Origin: Streptomyces huasconensis
GTDB taxonomy: Bacteria > Actinomycetota > Actinomycetes > Streptomycetales > Streptomycetaceae
DNA length: 51,650 nucleotides
NCBI GenBank assembly: GCA_004010275.1
Contig: RBWT01000033.1
Span: 1-51,650, forward strand
Direction of reading: 5' to 3'
Of the stretch, positions 11,536 to 22,666 are shown piece by piece (within the stretch, counting starts at the first letter, position 1; every line of letters starts with the position of its first letter). The notes under the pieces were generated by a model, which made no database searches, was not told where the DNA came from, and was given only the letters and a program-made list of their open reading frames with translations. The position numbers and the translations under genes are program-made.

Positions 11536-14204
11536 CAGGCCGTCTCGGTGACGAGGCGCTCGACGCGGGCGATGGCGTCGCCGATCGCGGCCGGGTTCTG
11601 GCCGCCCCCCTGCGCGACGTCCGGCTTGCCGCCGCCACCGCCGCCGAGGGTCTTGGCGGCCGTACGGACCAGGTCGCCGGCCTTGAGGCCGCGCTCACGG
11701 GCGGCTTCGTTGGTGGCGGTGACCGTGAGCGGCTTGCCGTTGGCCGTCGTGAACAGGGCGACCACGGCGGGGCGGTCGCCGGGGATGCGGCCGCGCACGT
11801 CGAGGACGAGCCTGCGCAGGTCGTCGGCGCCCGTGCCGTCGGGCACCTGGCCGGTGACGAGGGCGACGCCGCGGATGTCCTTGGCGGACTCCACGAGACC
11901 GGCGGCGGCCGCGAGGACCTTCTCCGCGCGGAACTTCTCGATCTCCTTCTCGGCGTCCTTCAACTTCGCGAGCATGCCGGAGATCTTCTCGGGCAGCTCC
12001 TCGGAGCGGCCCTTGACCAGCTCCTGGAGCTGCGCGACGACCGTGTGCTCCTTGGCGAGGAAGTTGTACGCGTCGACGCCGACCAGGGCCTCGATGCGGC
12101 GCACGCCCGAGCCGATGGAGGACTCGCCGAGCAGCTTCACCAAGCCGAGCTGGGCGGTGTTGTGGACGTGCGTACCGCCGCACAGCTCCTTGGAGAAGTC
12201 GCCGATGGTGACGACGCGCACGCGCTCGCCGTACTTCTCGCCGAACTCGGCGATGGCGCCCTGCTTCTTGGCGACGTCGATCGACATGACCTCGGCCTGG
12301 ACGTCCAGCTCGCGGGCGAGGACTTCGTTGATCTTCTGCTCGACGTCCGTCATCACCGCCGTGGGCACGGCGGACGGCGAACCGAAGTCGAAGCGGAAGC
12401 GGCCGGGCTGGTTCTCCGAACCGGCCTGGGCGGCCGTACGGCCGAGCGCGTCGCGCAGCGCCTGGTGGGTGAGGTGCGTGGCGGAGTGGGCGCGGGCGAT
12501 GGCGCGGCGGCGGTGCGAGTCGATCGAGGCCCACACCGGGGCGCCGACGGTGATCTCGCCGACCTGGACGACACCCTTGTGGACGTGCACGCCGGGGACC
12601 GGCTTCTGCACGTCACGGATCTCGACGATGGCCCCGCTGTCGAGGCGGATGCGGCCGGTGTCGCCGATCTGGCCGCCGCCCTCGGCGTAGAACGGGGTGC
12701 GGTCGAGGACGATCTCGACGTCGTCACCCTCGGTGGCGGCGGGCGAGGAGACGCCGTTGACCAGCAGGCCGACGATCACGGCCTCGTTCTCCGTGAGGGA
12801 ATAGCCCGTGAAGTCGGTGGCGCCCGCGGCGTCGGCGATCTCGCGGTAGGCGTGCAGGTCGGCGTGGCCGGTCTTCTTGGCCTGCGCGTCGGCCTTGGCG
12901 CGCTCGCGCTGCTCCTTCATCAGACGGCGGAAGCCGTCCTCGTCCACGGAAAGGCCCTGCTCGGCGGCCATCTCCAGGGTGAGGTCGATGGGGAAGCCCC
13001 ACGTGTCGTGCAGCAGGAACGCCTTGTCGCCGGAGAGGACCTTGCCGCCCGCGGCCTTGGTCTCGGTGACGGCGGTGTCGAGGATGTTCGTGCCGCCCTT
13101 GAGGGCCTTGAGGAAGGCGGCCTCTTCGGCGAGGGCGACGGTCTCGACGCGCTTGCGGTCGGTGATCAGCTCGGGGTACTGGAGGCCCATCGTGTCGATG
13201 ACGACGTCGATGAGGTCCTTGACGACCGGGCCGGTGGCGCCGAGCAGGCGCATGTTGCGGATGGCGCGGCGCATGATGCGGCGCAGGACGTATCCGCGGC
13301 CCTCGTTGCCGGGCGTGACGCCGTCGCCGATGAGCATGGCGGACGTACGGATGTGGTCGGCGACCACGCGCAGGGAGACGTCCGAGCCGTGGTCGGCGCC
13401 GTAGCGCACGCCGGTCAGCTCGGTGGCCTTGTCCATGACGACGCGCAGGGTGTCGGTCTCGTACATGTTCCGCACGTCCTGCAGGATCATGGCGAGACGT
13501 TCGAGGCCGAGGCCGGTGTCGATGTTCTTGGTCGGCAGCTCGCCGAGGATCTCGAAGTCCTCCTTCGAGATGCCCTGGCCGCGCTCGTACTGCATGAAGA
13601 CGAGGTTCCAGATCTCGACGTACCGCTCGTCGTTGACGGCCGGGCCGCCCTCGACGCCGAATTCGGGGCCGCGGTCGTAGTTGATCTCGGAGCAGGGGCC
13701 GCAGGGGCCGGGGACGCCCATGGACCAGAAGTTGTCCTTCTTGCCCAGGCGCTGGATGCGCTCGGCCGGGACGCCGATCTTCTCGCGCCAGATCTGCTCG
13801 GCCTCGTCGTCGTCGAGGTAGACCGTGATCCACAGGCGCTCGGGGTCGAGGCCGAAGCCGCCGTCGGCCACGGAGCCGGTGAGCAGCTCCCAGGCCAGCT
13901 CGATGGCGCCTTCCTTGAAGTAGTCGCCGAACGAGAAGTTGCCGCACATCTGGAAGAACGTTCCGTGCCGCGTGGTCTTGCCGACCTCTTCGATGTCGGG
14001 TGTGCGCACGCACTTCTGCACGCTGGTCACGCGCGGCGCGGGCGGCTTGACCTCACCGAGGAAGTAGGGCTTGAAGGGCACCATGCCCGCGGGGACCAGG
14101 AGCAGAGTCGGGTCGTCGGCGATGAGCGACGCCGAAGGGACGACGGTGTGCCCGCGCTCCTCGAAGAAGCTCAGCCAGCGGCGGCGGATTTCAGCCGACT
14201 CCAT
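11535..14204 (-). CDS. alaS: Alanyl-tRNA synthetase
   Basis: Charges tRNA-Ala and edits mischarged Ser/Gly. The 889-residue protein is complete: class II catalytic core at the N terminus ([20 protein letters not shown], then [13 protein letters not shown]), the editing domain with the zinc ligands [11 protein letters not shown] and CGGTHVHNT, and the C-terminal DHHA1 domain with the Gly-rich [15 protein letters not shown]. It overlaps both neighbours by one base (TGATG), so 14560 down to 11053 behaves as one coupled operon. Confidence 0.98.
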   Translation of the reverse strand: MESAEIRRRWLSFFEERGHTVVPSASLIADDPTLLLVPAGMVPFKPYFLGEVKPPAPRVTSVQKCVRTPDIEEVGKTTRHGTFFQMCGNFSFGDYFKEGAIELAWELLTGSVADGGFGLDPERLWITVYLDDDEAEQIWREKIGVPAERIQRLGKKDNFWSMGVPGPCGPCSEINYDRGPEFGVEGGPAVNDERYVEIWNLVFMQYERGQGISKEDFEILGELPTKNIDTGLGLERLAMILQDVRNMYETDTLRVVMDKATELTGVRYGADHGSDVSLRVVADHIRTSAMLIGDGVTPGNEGRGYVLRRIMRRAIRNMRLLGATGPVVKDLIDVVIDTMGLQYPELITDRKRVETVALAEEAAFLKALKGGTNILDTAVTETKAAGGKVLSGDKAFLLHDTWGFPIDLTLEMAAEQGLSVDEDGFRRLMKEQRERAKADAQAKKTGHADLHAYREIADAAGATDFTGYSLTENEAVIVGLLVNGVSSPAATEGDDVEIVLDRTPFYAEGGGQIGDTGRIRLDSGAIVEIRDVQKPVPGVHVHKGVVQVGEITVGAPVWASIDSHRRRAIARAHSATHLTHQALRDALGRTAAQAGSENQPGRFRFDFGSPSAVPTAVMTDVEQKINEVLARELDVQAEVMSIDVAKKQGAIAEFGEKYGERVRVVTIGDFSKELCGGTHVHNTAQLGLVKLLGESSIGSGVRRIEALVGVDAYNFLAKEHTVVAQLQELVKGRSEELPEKISGMLAKLKDAEKEIEKFRAEKVLAAAAGLVESAKDIRGVALVTGQVPDGTGADDLRRLVLDVRGRIPGDRPAVVALFTTANGKPLTVTATNEAARERGLKAGDLVRTAAKTLGGGGGGKPDVAQGGGQNPAAIGDAIARVERLVTETA

Positions 14205-14560
14205 CAGTGGTCCTCATTCCGGTTGTACGAGTGCCTCGGGGTGCCGAGGTACTGCGTCTTCTTGTTGTCGCTGTCGTGTGTGGTGTTCTCGATGACCGCG
14301 AAGCGGCGCCCGGCGGGCAGGGCGGCGTCGGGGTGGGCGTTGAGGCCGAGGGCCTCGCCCAGTTCGGCCTCGCGTTCGACCATGTTGTCGCGGACGTCGA
14401 GCGCGAAGTCCTTCAGCCTGTGACCCGCCTCGATCGCCTTGTTCGCCGCCTGCGCGGCGAGGCTCTCGGGCGTCAGCTTCTTGAGCTTGCGGTTGACCTT
14501 GGTGGTGGCCCATACGCCGGCGGCTGCGCCCGCGGTGAACCAGAACGTACGGCGGAACAT
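14204..14560 (-). CDS. Small conserved actinobacterial protein (DUF6167-like)
   Basis: A 118-residue protein with one N-terminal hydrophobic segment ([20 protein letters not shown]) followed by a helical Lys/Ala-rich region and a polar tail. I recall the DUF6167 family in this position in streptomycetes; no function is known. It is coupled to alaS by a TGATG overlap and follows the DUF948 gene by 7 nt, suggesting an envelope-related pair carried in the alaS operon. Confidence 0.8.
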   Translation of the reverse strand: MFRRTFWFTAGAAAGVWATTKVNRKLKKLTPESLAAQAANKAIEAGHRLKDFALDVRDNMVEREAELGEALGLNAHPDAALPAGRRFAVIENTTHDSDNKKTQYLGTPRHSYNRNEDH

Positions 14561-14567
14561 CGCTGCG

Positions 14568-15026
14568 TCAGTCCCTCTTATTCCGGTTGTCCCGCTTCCT
14601 CTGCCGTGCGGAGGGGACGGTGCGGCCCACGATCACCGTACGACGGGACGGTTTGGCGGGCATGTCCTCCGTCTCGGGGCCGGCCTTGCGGCTGATGGCC
14701 CGGCGCACGCCGTAGCCGAACGCGGCCACCTTGACGAGCGGGCCGCCGAAGGTGGAGGCGACCGTGCTGGAGAGCGCCGAGGCGTTCGACGTGACCTCCT
14801 GGACGTCGGAGGCGATGGCGTCGACGCGGTCGATCTGCGTCTGCGCGGAGCGCACCGCCGAGGAGGCGTCTGCCAGCAGGGGGACCGCCTGTTCGGTCAC
14901 GTCCGCGACGAGCTTGGTGGTCGCCCTGAGCGTCTGGGCCAGCCTCGCCAGTGCCACCGCGAGGAAGGAGACCAGGATCGCCCAGAAGACGGCCACCAGA
15001 ATCCCGGCAACCTCTCCACCGGACAC
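14568..15026 (-). CDS. DUF948-family membrane protein
   Basis: A 152-residue protein with one N-terminal transmembrane helix (VAGILVAVFWAILVSFLAVA) followed by a long amphipathic region with regular hydrophobic spacing, as in DUF948 (YtxG-like) proteins, and a basic C terminus. I chose GTG 15026 (VSGGEVAGILV) over an ATG 123 nt upstream because the upstream codons are unlike the family and a GGGAG ribosome site precedes 15026. First gene of the alaS operon; function unknown. Confidence 0.83.
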   Translation of the reverse strand: MSGGEVAGILVAVFWAILVSFLAVALARLAQTLRATTKLVADVTEQAVPLLADASSAVRSAQTQIDRVDAIASDVQEVTSNASALSSTVASTFGGPLVKVAAFGYGVRRAISRKAGPETEDMPAKPSRRTVIVGRTVPSARQRKRDNRNKRD

Positions 15027-15200
15027 TTGGCACCGCTCCCTGAGACATCGTCCCTGAACATCGAACGTGAACATCGAAAAGTCGTCCCCCGAGCCTATCG
15101 CGCCGGGGCGCTCGGTCCGTACCGCATTCCCGCCCGCCGTCACGGACATGCCTCACAGCGATTGTACGGACCGCATGCGCGTGAGTACGCTCCGTGCTTC

Positions 15201-17333
15201 ATGCGACCCTCTCAACCCGGCAACCTCCCCCTCGAACTGAACGCCTTCGTCGGGCGCGGCACCGAACTGGCCGAGCTGGCCGCGGCCTTGGAGGCCGGGC
15301 GGCTGGTCACGGTCACCGGGGTCGGCGGAGTGGGGAAGTCGCGGCTGGCCGTGCGGGCCGCGGGGCGGTGCCGGCCGCGTGACGGGGCCTGGCTGGTGGA
15401 CCTGGCGCCGCTGCGGGACGCGGACCTGGTCGAGCACGCCGTCGCCGAGGCCCTGGAGCTGACCGACCACACGAGCAGACCGCCGCGGCAGGTGCTGCGC
15501 GAGCACTTGACGGAACGCGAACTCCTGCTTGTCGTCGACGGGTTCGAGCACCTCGTGGACGCGTGCGCCTCGCTGGTGCGCGAGCTGCTGGTGCACTCCC
15601 CCGGCCTGCGGGTGCTCGCGGTGGGGCGTCGGCCGCTGGAGACCGAGGGCGAGCGGCTCCTGTCGCTCGCGCCGCTGCCCCCGGAGGAGGCGGCCGACCT
15701 CTTCACGGACCGGGCGGCGGCGTGCGTGCCCCGCTTCGCCCTGGACGACGGCAACCGCGAGGACGTCCTTGAGCTGTGCCGGCGCCTGGACGGCATCCCG
15801 CTCGCCGTCGAACTGGCGGCGGGCCGGCTGCGGGTCCTGTCCCCCGCGCAGCTGGTCGCCCGGCTCGACGACCGCTTCCGGCTGCTGACGGGGGCGCGCC
15901 GCGACGCGCCGCCCCGCCATCACACCCTGCGCACGGCCATCGGCTGGAGCCATGAGCTGTGCGCGCCCCGCGAGCGGCTGCTGTGGTCGCGGCTTTCGGT
16001 GTTCACCGGGCAGTTCGATCTGGAGGCGGTCGAGTACGTCTGTGCCGGGGACGGGCTGCACGCCGAGGAAATCATCGACGTACTGGACGAACTGCTCGCG
16101 CAGTCCGTCGTGACCCGCGAGGAGAACCCCGCGGGCGTGCGCTACCGCATGCTCGACACGGTCAGGGCGTACGGCGCGGAGTGGCTGGAGGCCGCGGGCG
16201 AGGCCACGCGGCTGCGGCGCAGGCACCGCGACTGGTACATGGGGCTCGCCACGTGGTGCGAGGTGGACTGGTTCTCACCGCGCCAGCCCGAGATCGCGGC
16301 CCTGGTCGACATGGAACTGCCCAACCTGCGCGCCGCCTTGGAGTTCTGCCTCGACGAAGGCGGCGAGGCCCACCTCGGGCAGTACCTCGCGGGCACGCTG
16401 TGGTTCTACTGGGTCGGCTGCGGGCGGCTGGCGGAGGGCAGGCACTGGCTCGACCGGGCGCTGGAGCTGGACGGCGGCCACGAGGACGCGCGGCTCAAGG
16501 CGCTGTGGGTGCTCGGCTATGTGGCGGTGCTCCAAGGCGACACGGTCGCCGCCCTGGCCGCGCTCCACGAGTGCCGTGAGGGCGCCGAGCGCGCGGGCAG
16601 CGCGGTCGCGGCGGCCTACGCCGAGCACCGCATCGGCTGTCTGGCGCTGGTCACGGACGACGTTGCGCGCGCGGAGAGGCTGTTGCGCTCGGCGCTGGCG
16701 CGCTACGAGGAGATCGGTGAGCTGAACAGCAACGTCCTGATGGGTCAGGTGGAGCTGGCGATGGCCCTCGCCTTCCGCGGCGACCTCGCCGGCGCGGTGG
16801 AGCTGTGCGAGGACGTCCGCCGGATCTGCGAGGACCACGGCGAGCGCTGGGCCCTGGCCTACGCCCTCTATGTCCTCGGCTTCGCGGCCTGGACGCACGG
16901 CGAGGCCCAGAAGGCCCGCGCGCTGCTCGCCGAGTCCCTCGACCTCGACCACCGCTTCCACGACCTGCTGGGCACGGTGCTCTCCCTGGAGCTGCTCGCC
17001 CTGTTCACGGCCGCGGAGGGCGACCCGGCCGAGGCGGCGGTGCTCCAGGGTGCCGCCTCCCGCGTCTGGCCCTCGGTGGGGCTGCCGCTGTTCGGCTCGG
17101 GGAACTTCGGCGCGCCGCACGCGCTGTGCGAGGAGCGGGCCCGCGCGGCGCTCGGCGACGAGCGATACGAGGAGTGCGTACGGGCGGGGGCTCGGCTCGG
17201 CCTGGACGCGGCGGTCCAGCGGGCGCTGCGCACCGGCCCCGAGAACGAGCGAACCCGCCGCCTGCCCCGCCGGGAAGGGCGGGGAGGCGACGGGCTGAAG
17301 CAGGGTGAGCTACGTCCGGGTCAGCGGGCGTAG
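15201..17333 (+). CDS. NB-ARC/AfsR-type ATPase with TPR repeats and no recognisable effector or DNA-binding domain
   Basis: A 710-residue STAND-like ATPase. The N terminus starts [19 protein letters not shown], typical for the ATPase core of AfsR/LuxR-type regulators, with Walker [13 protein letters not shown] (about residues 34-45), Walker B-like [11 protein letters not shown] and the GxP motif in [15 protein letters not shown]. The rest (about residues 330-680) is winged-helix and TPR-like helical repeats. Neither an N-terminal SARP domain nor a C-terminal LuxR helix-turn-helix is visible; the C terminus is Arg/Gly-rich. It starts at ATG 15201, divergent from DUF948. The last 13 nt overlap the 3' end of rpsD, so the true end may be slightly upstream if a base is missing. 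Role unknown, probably regulatory. Confidence 0.85.
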   Translation: MRPSQPGNLPLELNAFVGRGTELAELAAALEAGRLVTVTGVGGVGKSRLAVRAAGRCRPRDGAWLVDLAPLRDADLVEHAVAEALELTDHTSRPPRQVLREHLTERELLLVVDGFEHLVDACASLVRELLVHSPGLRVLAVGRRPLETEGERLLSLAPLPPEEAADLFTDRAAACVPRFALDDGNREDVLELCRRLDGIPLAVELAAGRLRVLSPAQLVARLDDRFRLLTGARRDAPPRHHTLRTAIGWSHELCAPRERLLWSRLSVFTGQFDLEAVEYVCAGDGLHAEEIIDVLDELLAQSVVTREENPAGVRYRMLDTVRAYGAEWLEAAGEATRLRRRHRDWYMGLATWCEVDWFSPRQPEIAALVDMELPNLRAALEFCLDEGGEAHLGQYLAGTLWFYWVGCGRLAEGRHWLDRALELDGGHEDARLKALWVLGYVAVLQGDTVAALAALHECREGAERAGSAVAAAYAEHRIGCLALVTDDVARAERLLRSALARYEEIGELNSNVLMGQVELAMALAFRGDLAGAVELCEDVRRICEDHGERWALAYALYVLGFAAWTHGEAQKARALLAESLDLDHRFHDLLGTVLSLELLALFTAAEGDPAEAAVLQGAASRVWPSVGLPLFGSGNFGAPHALCEERARAALGDERYEECVRAGARLGLDAAVQRALRTGPENERTRRLPRREGRGGDGLKQGELRPGQRA

Positions 17334-17935
17334 TACTCGACGACGAGCTGCTCGTCGCAGATCACGGGGATCTCCTTGCGGTTCGGGTCGCGGTCCAGGC
17401 GGAAGGCCAGGGCCTTCAGGTTCACCTGGAGGTAGCGCGGGGTCTCGCCGTCGGGGGCGAAGCCACCCTCACGCGCGACCTGGAACAGCGGCTTCTCGCG
17501 GCTGCGCTCGCGGACCATGACGACGTCGCCCGGCTTGACGCGGAAGGACGGCTTGTCGACCTTCTGGCCGTTGACCTCGATGTGGCCGTGCACGACCATC
17601 TGGCGGGCCTGGTAGATCGTGCGGGCGATGCCCGAACGCAGAACCAGGGCGTCGAGACGACGCTCCAGCTCGATGACCAGGGCCTCACCGGTCTTGCCCT
17701 GCGTCTTGGCGGCACGCTCGTAGGCGCGGACGAGCTGGCGCTCGGACACGTCGTACTGCGCGCGCAGACGCTGCTTCTCGAGCAGACGGACCTTGTAGTC
17801 CGAGTTCTGCTTGCGCCCACGGCCGTGCTCGCCCGGCGGGTAGGGGCGGGCCTCGAAGTACTTGACGGCCTTCGGGGTCAGCGCGATGCCAAGAGCACGC
17901 GACTTCTTGACCTTGGGGCGGGACTGGTTCGGCAT
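17321..17935 (-). CDS. rpsD: 30S ribosomal protein S4
   Basis: Primary 16S rRNA-binding protein of the small subunit. 204 residues, intact, with an N-terminal domain ([16 protein letters not shown]) lacking the zinc-binding cysteines, so it is the cysteine-free form of S4. The S4 RNA-binding domain is [20 protein letters not shown]. It stands apart from the other ribosomal operons and has a long 5' noncoding region. A GAGAGG ribosome site precedes ATG 17935. Its stop codon overlaps the convergent ATPase gene. Confidence 0.97.
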   Translation of the reverse strand: MPNQSRPKVKKSRALGIALTPKAVKYFEARPYPPGEHGRGRKQNSDYKVRLLEKQRLRAQYDVSERQLVRAYERAAKTQGKTGEALVIELERRLDALVLRSGIARTIYQARQMVVHGHIEVNGQKVDKPSFRVKPGDVVMVRERSREKPLFQVAREGGFAPDGETPRYLQVNLKALAFRLDRDPNRKEIPVICDEQLVVEYYAR

Positions 17936-18322
17936 GAACCAACCTCTCTGTTCAATGTGAATTCGGCTTCACCAGTGGTTAGGGGAGGTCGCATCCGCAG
18001 CCTGGGAAACCTCTTGAGCCACCATGGGCTCTCGAGGCAGCCGCTCCCTGGTCTGGGCACTATGTGCAGCACGCGAGTGGCCCACCGACCGGTTCCCGGG
18101 GCCTGGGCTCCGGGTGGTGGTGGGCTGCCCGCGACACCTTCGACGGTGCGCGACGCTCCTGGTCCCCACGCCTTGCGGCGGTGGGGTCCGGCTGGATGTC
18201 CCGTTCTGGTGGTGCCGGTACGAGACCGGACACGGGACGCAGCACTTCGGGCAAGTGTACCGGGTGCGGCGGGGTGCCTCAGCCGGGGGCCGTGCCCGTG
18301 CCCGTGCCCGTGCGGTCCGGTG
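17936..18322. other. Noncoding region upstream of rpsD
   Basis: 387 bp without a credible gene. It must hold the rpsD promoter and leader and the end of rarA. Visible structure: an inverted repeat at 18164-18186 (CCCCACGCC, loop, GGCGGTGGGG), several GC-rich palindromic stretches between 18095 and 18150, and three or four tandem copies of the hexamer GTGCCC at 18292-18316 just past the rarA stop. An S4-binding autoregulatory leader is possible but I cannot identify one. Confidence 0.6.
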
Positions 18323-19683
18323 CTAGCTCTCGGGCTGCTCGCCCTTGAGCCGGGCGCGGACCCGCTCGACCACGTCGGCGTACCGCGCCTCGGCGCCGTA
18401 CCGCGTCGGCTGGTAGTAGCGCTTGCCCTCGATGGTGTCCGGGGCGTACTGCTGGGCAGCGATGCCGCCGGGGACGTCGTGGGGGTAGACGTAACCCTGC
18501 GCGTGGCCGAGCTTGGCCGCGCCCTTGTAGTGGCCGTCGCGCAGGTGGGGCGGGACGGGGCCGGCGAGGCCGCCGCGGACGTCGGCCTGGGCCTGCTGGA
18601 TGGCGATCGTCGCGGCGTTCGACTTGGGGCCAGGGGGAGGGCGGATCGTGGCGTGGCTGAGGGTGAGCGCGGCCTCCGGGAAGCCGATCATGGCGACGGC
18701 CTGGGCGGCGGCGACCGCGGTGGGCAGGGCCGTGGGGTCGGCGAGGCCGATGTCCTCGCTGGCGGAGATCATCAGGCGCCGCGCGATGAAGCGAGGGTCC
18801 TCGCCCGCCTCGATCATGCGGGCCAGGTAGTGCAGGGCCGCGTCCACGTCCGAGCCGCGGATGGACTTGATGAGGGCGCTCGCCACGTCGTAGTGCTGGT
18901 CGCCGTCGCGGTCGTACTTCACCGCGGCGCGGTCGACGGACTCCTCCAGCGTCTGGAGGGTGAGTTCCTTCTCGCCCTTGGCGAGGGCCGAGCCCGCGCC
19001 CGCCTCCAGCGCGGTGAGCGCGCGCCGGGCGTCGCCGCCGGCGATCCGCAGCAGGTGTTCCTCGGGCCTCGGGCAGCTCGACCGCGCCGCCGAGACCCCG
19101 CTCGTCGGTGACGGCCCGGCGGGAGCAGGGCGCGCAGGTCGTCGTCGGTGAGCGGTTCGAGGGTGAGCAGCAGGGAGCGGGAGAGGAGCGGGGAGATGAT
19201 CGAGAAGTACGGGTTCTCGGTGGTCGCCGCGATCAGCGTCACCCAGCGGTTCTCGACGGCGGGCAGGAGGGAGTCCTGCTGGGCCTTGCTGAAGCGGTGG
19301 ATCTCGTCGAGGAAGAGGACGGTCTCCTTGCCGTGGCCGCCCAGGGCCCGGCGGGCGCCGTCGATGACCGCGCGCACTTCCTTGACGCCCGCGGTGATGG
19401 CGGACAGCTCGACGAAGCGCTTGTTCGTCGCCTTCGAGACGACGTACGCCAGAGTGGTCTTGCCGATGCCGGGCGGTCCCCACAGGAGCACCGAGGAGGG
19501 GCCGGCCGGGCCTCCCCCGGCCTCGCCCACCAGGCGGCGCAGGGGTGAGCCCGGCTTCAGCAGATGCTGCTGGCCGACGACTTCGTCGAGGGTGCGCGGG
19601 CGCATCCGGACGGCCAGGGGACTGCTGGACGGGTCCTTCTCCTGGCGGTCTTCGGCTGCGGCGGTGAACAGGTCGGGCTCCAC
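18323..19683 (-). CDS. rarA: Replication-associated recombination protein A (MgsA/RarA AAA+ ATPase), frameshifted
   Basis: A clamp-loader-like AAA+ ATPase acting at stalled replication forks. Walker A is [10 protein letters not shown], Walker [15 protein letters not shown], sensor 1 [11 protein letters not shown], and the C-terminal part carries [12 protein letters not shown] and the MgsA tail ([11 protein letters not shown]). Two single-base insertions disturb the frame near 19123 (before [12 protein letters not shown]) and near 19065 (before [10 protein letters not shown]); removing both gives 452 residues. A further local error near 18632-18650 probably turns an expected RLALAPKSN into RPPPGPKSN without a net shift. 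Start is ATG 19683. Confidence 0.94.
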
Positions 19684-19729
19684 GTCCAGAACCCTATGTC
19701 ACCCCACTGACAATCGGCCCCGGCCCTGG

Positions 19730-20371
19730 TCAGGCCCAGAGGTCGGCGCCCCAGCGCGTGAGGATGAGCATGGCGATGACGCCGGTGTGCATCACGGGCA
19801 GCGCCCACGTGAAGTCCGCCAGGAAGCTCTTGGCCCAGCCCGGCGCGGGCAGGAAGCCGTGGCGGATGTTGAACGACGTGACGTACCAGAACATCAGGAG
19901 CGTGGCGAGCCAGGCCAGGCAGCACCACAGGCAGAGCGCGTTGATGTGGTACAGCGACTGGATCATCAGCCAGGTGCAGAATCCGACGCCGAAGAGCGTG
20001 CCCGCGTTGAACGTCAGCCAGTACCAGCGGGGGAAGCGGGCCCGGGCGAGCAGGCTCATGCCGACGCCGACGACGATGGCGTAGGTGACCAGGCCGAGCA
20101 GCGGGTTGGGGAAGCCGAAGACGGTCGCCTGCTCGCTCTTCATGATGCTGCCGCAGGACACGACGGGGTTGATGCTGCACCCCGGCTGGAAGTCCGGGTT
20201 CTTCAGCAGCTCCAGCTTGTCGAGGGTGATGATCCAGGAGGCGAGCAGACCGGCCGCGCCCGTGATCACCAGGAGCAGGGCGAGCCCACGGCTTCCGCCG
20301 ACGGCGCCCGGAGCGTCCACCCGCTCCCCGTGGTCCAAGTCGTCATCCTGCGCCGAGATCGTTTTGGTCAT
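19730..20371 (-). CDS. Vitamin K epoxide reductase-family membrane protein
   Basis: Bacterial VKOR homologues reoxidise periplasmic disulfide-forming proteins using quinones. The 213-residue protein has about five hydrophobic segments, the loop cysteine pair C65 and C73 (QPGCSINPVVSCGSIM) and the redox-active CLWC at 147-150. I chose ATG 20371 (MTKTISAQDDD); an ORF extension 84 nt upstream overlaps the hisS terminator. In actinobacteria, which mostly lack DsbB, VKOR is the usual partner of a DsbA-like protein. Confidence 0.93.
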   Translation of the reverse strand: MTKTISAQDDDLDHGERVDAPGAVGGSRGLALLLVITGAAGLLASWIITLDKLELLKNPDFQPGCSINPVVSCGSIMKSEQATVFGFPNPLLGLVTYAIVVGVGMSLLARARFPRWYWLTFNAGTLFGVGFCTWLMIQSLYHINALCLWCCLAWLATLLMFWYVTSFNIRHGFLPAPGWAKSFLADFTWALPVMHTGVIAMLILTRWGADLWA

Positions 20372-20424
20372 CACGCCGTTCCGTCGCTGTCGAGGTGGCC
20401 TGGGGGCACGCACATTGTGCCGCA

Positions 20425-20464
20425 CGTACCTGTGTGTCCACCGGCCGATGGACACACAGGTACG
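20425..20464 (-). terminator. Strong hairpin after hisS
   Basis: A perfect 16-bp inverted repeat (CGTACCTGTGTGTCCA at 20425-20440 and its complement at 20449-20464) with an 8-nt loop, ending 15 nt past the hisS stop codon. It separates hisS from the VKOR gene. There is no T run. Confidence 0.85.
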
Positions 20465-20478
20465 AGGAGCTATGAAGG

Positions 20479-21756
20479 CTACGAGAGCCCGGTCTGCGCG
20501 AGCCTGTCCTTCAGGACGGCGACGATCTCGTCCGTCGCGACCGGCTCCTGCTCTCCGGACTCCATGTCCTTGAGCTGGACGACGCCCTCGGCGAGGTCAC
20601 GCTCACCGGCGACGACGGTGAACCGCGCGCCGCTGCGGTTGGCGTTCTTCATCGCTCCCTTGAGCCCCTTCCCGCCGTACGAGAAGTCCGCCGCCACCCC
20701 GGCCTTGCGCAGCTCCGTCACCTTGGCGAAGAGCACGCGGCGTGCCTCGTCGCCGAGCGGTACCGCGAAGACGCTGGTGGCCAAGGGGAGTTCGAGCTCG
20801 ACGCCCTCCGCCTCCAGGGCGAGCACCGTGCGGTCCACGCCGAGTGCCCAGCCGACCGAGGGCAGCGAGGGGCCGCCGATCATCTCGGAGAGGCCGTCGT
20901 AGCGCCCGCCGCCGCCGACGGCGGACTGCGAGCCGAGGCCGTCGTGGACGAACTCGAAGGTGGTGCGGGTGTAGTAGTCCAGGCCGCGGACCAGCTTCTC
21001 GTCGTCCTCGAAGGCGACGCCCGCCGCCGTGATCAGCTCACGGACCTGCTCGTGGTACGCCTTGCACGCGTCGCACAGGTAGTCGCGCAGGGAGGGCGCG
21101 CCCACGAGCTGCTTCTGGACCTCGGCCCGCTTGTCGTCGAGGACGCGGAGCGGGTTGATGTCGATACGTCGACGTGTCTCCTCGTCCAGGTCGAGGCCGC
21201 GCAGGAAGTCCTGGAGCGCGGCGCGGTAGACGGGACGGCACTCCTTGTCGCCCAGCGAGTTGAGCAGGATGCGGAAGTTCCGCAGGCCGAGCGAGCGGTA
21301 GGCCTGGTCTGCCAGGATGATCAGCTCGGCGTCGAGCGCCGGGTCCTCGGCGCCGATCGCCTCGGCGCCGACCTGGGAGAAGTGCCTGTAGCGGCCCTTC
21401 TGCGGGCGCTCGTAGCGGTAGTAGGAGCCGGAGTACCAGAGCTTGACCGGGAGGTTGCCCGCCTTGTGGAGGTTGCCCTCCAGGGCCGCGCGCAGCACGG
21501 ACGCGGTGCCCTCGGGGCGCAGCGCGAGTTCGTCGCCGCCCTTGGTGGTGAAGGCGTACATCTCCTTGGTGACGATGTCGGTCGACTCACCGACACCGCG
21601 CGCGAACAGCTCGACGGCTTCAAACCCGGGCGTCTCGATGTAGCCGTATCCGGAGTTGCGCAGCGGGGCGGAGATCGCCTCGCGCACCGCCAGGAACTTC
21701 GCGGAATCCGGCGGAAGCAGGTCGTACGTGCCCTTGGGGGCCTTGAAGGTGCTCAC
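20479..21756 (-). CDS. hisS: Histidyl-tRNA synthetase
   Basis: Charges tRNA-His. 425 residues, intact. Class II core: motif 2 region [20 protein letters not shown], the histidine-specific motifs [14 protein letters not shown] and GGGGRYDGL, motif 3 VGWALGVDR, and a C-terminal anticodon-binding domain. Start ATG 21756 lies 13 nt after the MBL hydrolase stop, so the two are probably co-transcribed. Confidence 0.98.
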   Translation of the reverse strand: MSTFKAPKGTYDLLPPDSAKFLAVREAISAPLRNSGYGYIETPGFEAVELFARGVGESTDIVTKEMYAFTTKGGDELALRPEGTASVLRAALEGNLHKAGNLPVKLWYSGSYYRYERPQKGRYRHFSQVGAEAIGAEDPALDAELIILADQAYRSLGLRNFRILLNSLGDKECRPVYRAALQDFLRGLDLDEETRRRIDINPLRVLDDKRAEVQKQLVGAPSLRDYLCDACKAYHEQVRELITAAGVAFEDDEKLVRGLDYYTRTTFEFVHDGLGSQSAVGGGGRYDGLSEMIGGPSLPSVGWALGVDRTVLALEAEGVELELPLATSVFAVPLGDEARRVLFAKVTELRKAGVAADFSYGGKGLKGAMKNANRSGARFTVVAGERDLAEGVVQLKDMESGEQEPVATDEIVAVLKDRLAQTGLS

Positions 21757-21769
21757 GGAAGTTCTCTCG

Positions 21770-22483
21770 TCACATTCCTCGTCGCGGGGCGGACGTCTGG
21801 TCCGCGCCCAGGCCGGCGGCCACCTGCCGCAGATACGGGTTGGTGGCGCGCTCCTGGCCGATGGATGTCTGGGGGCCGTGGCCGGACAGCACCACGGTGG
21901 AGTCGTCGAGCGGCAGGCACACGCGGGCCAGCGACTTGAGGATCTCGGCGTGGCTGCCGCCGGGCAGGTCGGTGCGTCCGATGGAGCCGGCGAAGAGCAG
22001 ATCGCCCGAGAAGAAGACCGAGGGGATCTCGGCCGTCTCGGGCATCTGGAAGGTCACCGACCCCTTCGTATGGCCCGGCGCGTGCGCGACGGAGAAGTCG
22101 AGGCCCGCCAGCTTCAGCTCGGCGCCGTCGGACAGCTCCCGCATGTCGTCCGGCTCCCCGACGGTCAGCTCGCCCATGAGCGGCATCCCGATGGAGCGGC
22201 CGAGCGCCTTCTCGGGGTCGCTCATCATGTACCGGTCGCGGGGATGAATCCACGCGGGCACGTCGTGCGCCCCGCAGACCGGGACGACCGAGGCGACGTG
22301 GTCGATGTGGCCGTGGGTGAGGATGACCGCGACGGGCTTGAGCCGATGCTTCTTGAGGGTGTCCTCGACTCCCTGGGTGGCCTGGTGGCCCGGGTCGATG
22401 ATCACGCACTCCTCGCCTGCGGCGGGGGCGACCAGGTAGCAGTTGGTGCCCCAGGCCCCGGCGGGGAACCCGGCAATGAGCAC
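21770..22483 (-). CDS. Metallo-beta-lactamase-fold hydrolase (glyoxalase II-like)
   Basis: A 237-residue protein with the zinc motif THGHIDH at 56-62 (HxHxDH), APGHTKGS and [18 protein letters not shown], as in the hydroxyacylglutathione hydrolase-like branch of the superfamily. Actinobacteria lack glutathione, so the physiological thioester or other substrate is unknown. Short putative operon with hisS, divergent from the cyclophilin gene; the 183-bp intergenic region holds both promoters, but I could not assign boxes with confidence. Confidence 0.9.
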   Translation of the reverse strand: MLIAGFPAGAWGTNCYLVAPAAGEECVIIDPGHQATQGVEDTLKKHRLKPVAVILTHGHIDHVASVVPVCGAHDVPAWIHPRDRYMMSDPEKALGRSIGMPLMGELTVGEPDDMRELSDGAELKLAGLDFSVAHAPGHTKGSVTFQMPETAEIPSVFFSGDLLFAGSIGRTDLPGGSHAEILKSLARVCLPLDDSTVVLSGHGPQTSIGQERATNPYLRQVAAGLGADQTSAPRRGM

Positions 22484-22666
22484 GATCGTCCTTCGTTCGT
22501 CGTCCGGCGGGAGGGGCCGCAGCCCCCGGAACGGGAGAATGCGGCAGATCAGAGCCTACCGGCGCTGCCGATTCCACAGGTAACCCATATACGGTACGGG
22601 GCACATTCAGGCGGTCTTGAGAAACGTCCGGGACAACGGACGAACGGGAGATGGGGAGAGAACCCG

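Noticed and set aside
18155..18190. GTCCCC...GGGGTCC inverted repeat near rpsD as another CRISPR repeat
   Set aside because: It lacks the 29-nt repeat arrangement, has no second copy at 61 nt, and the stem differs from the repeats at 48256-48345.
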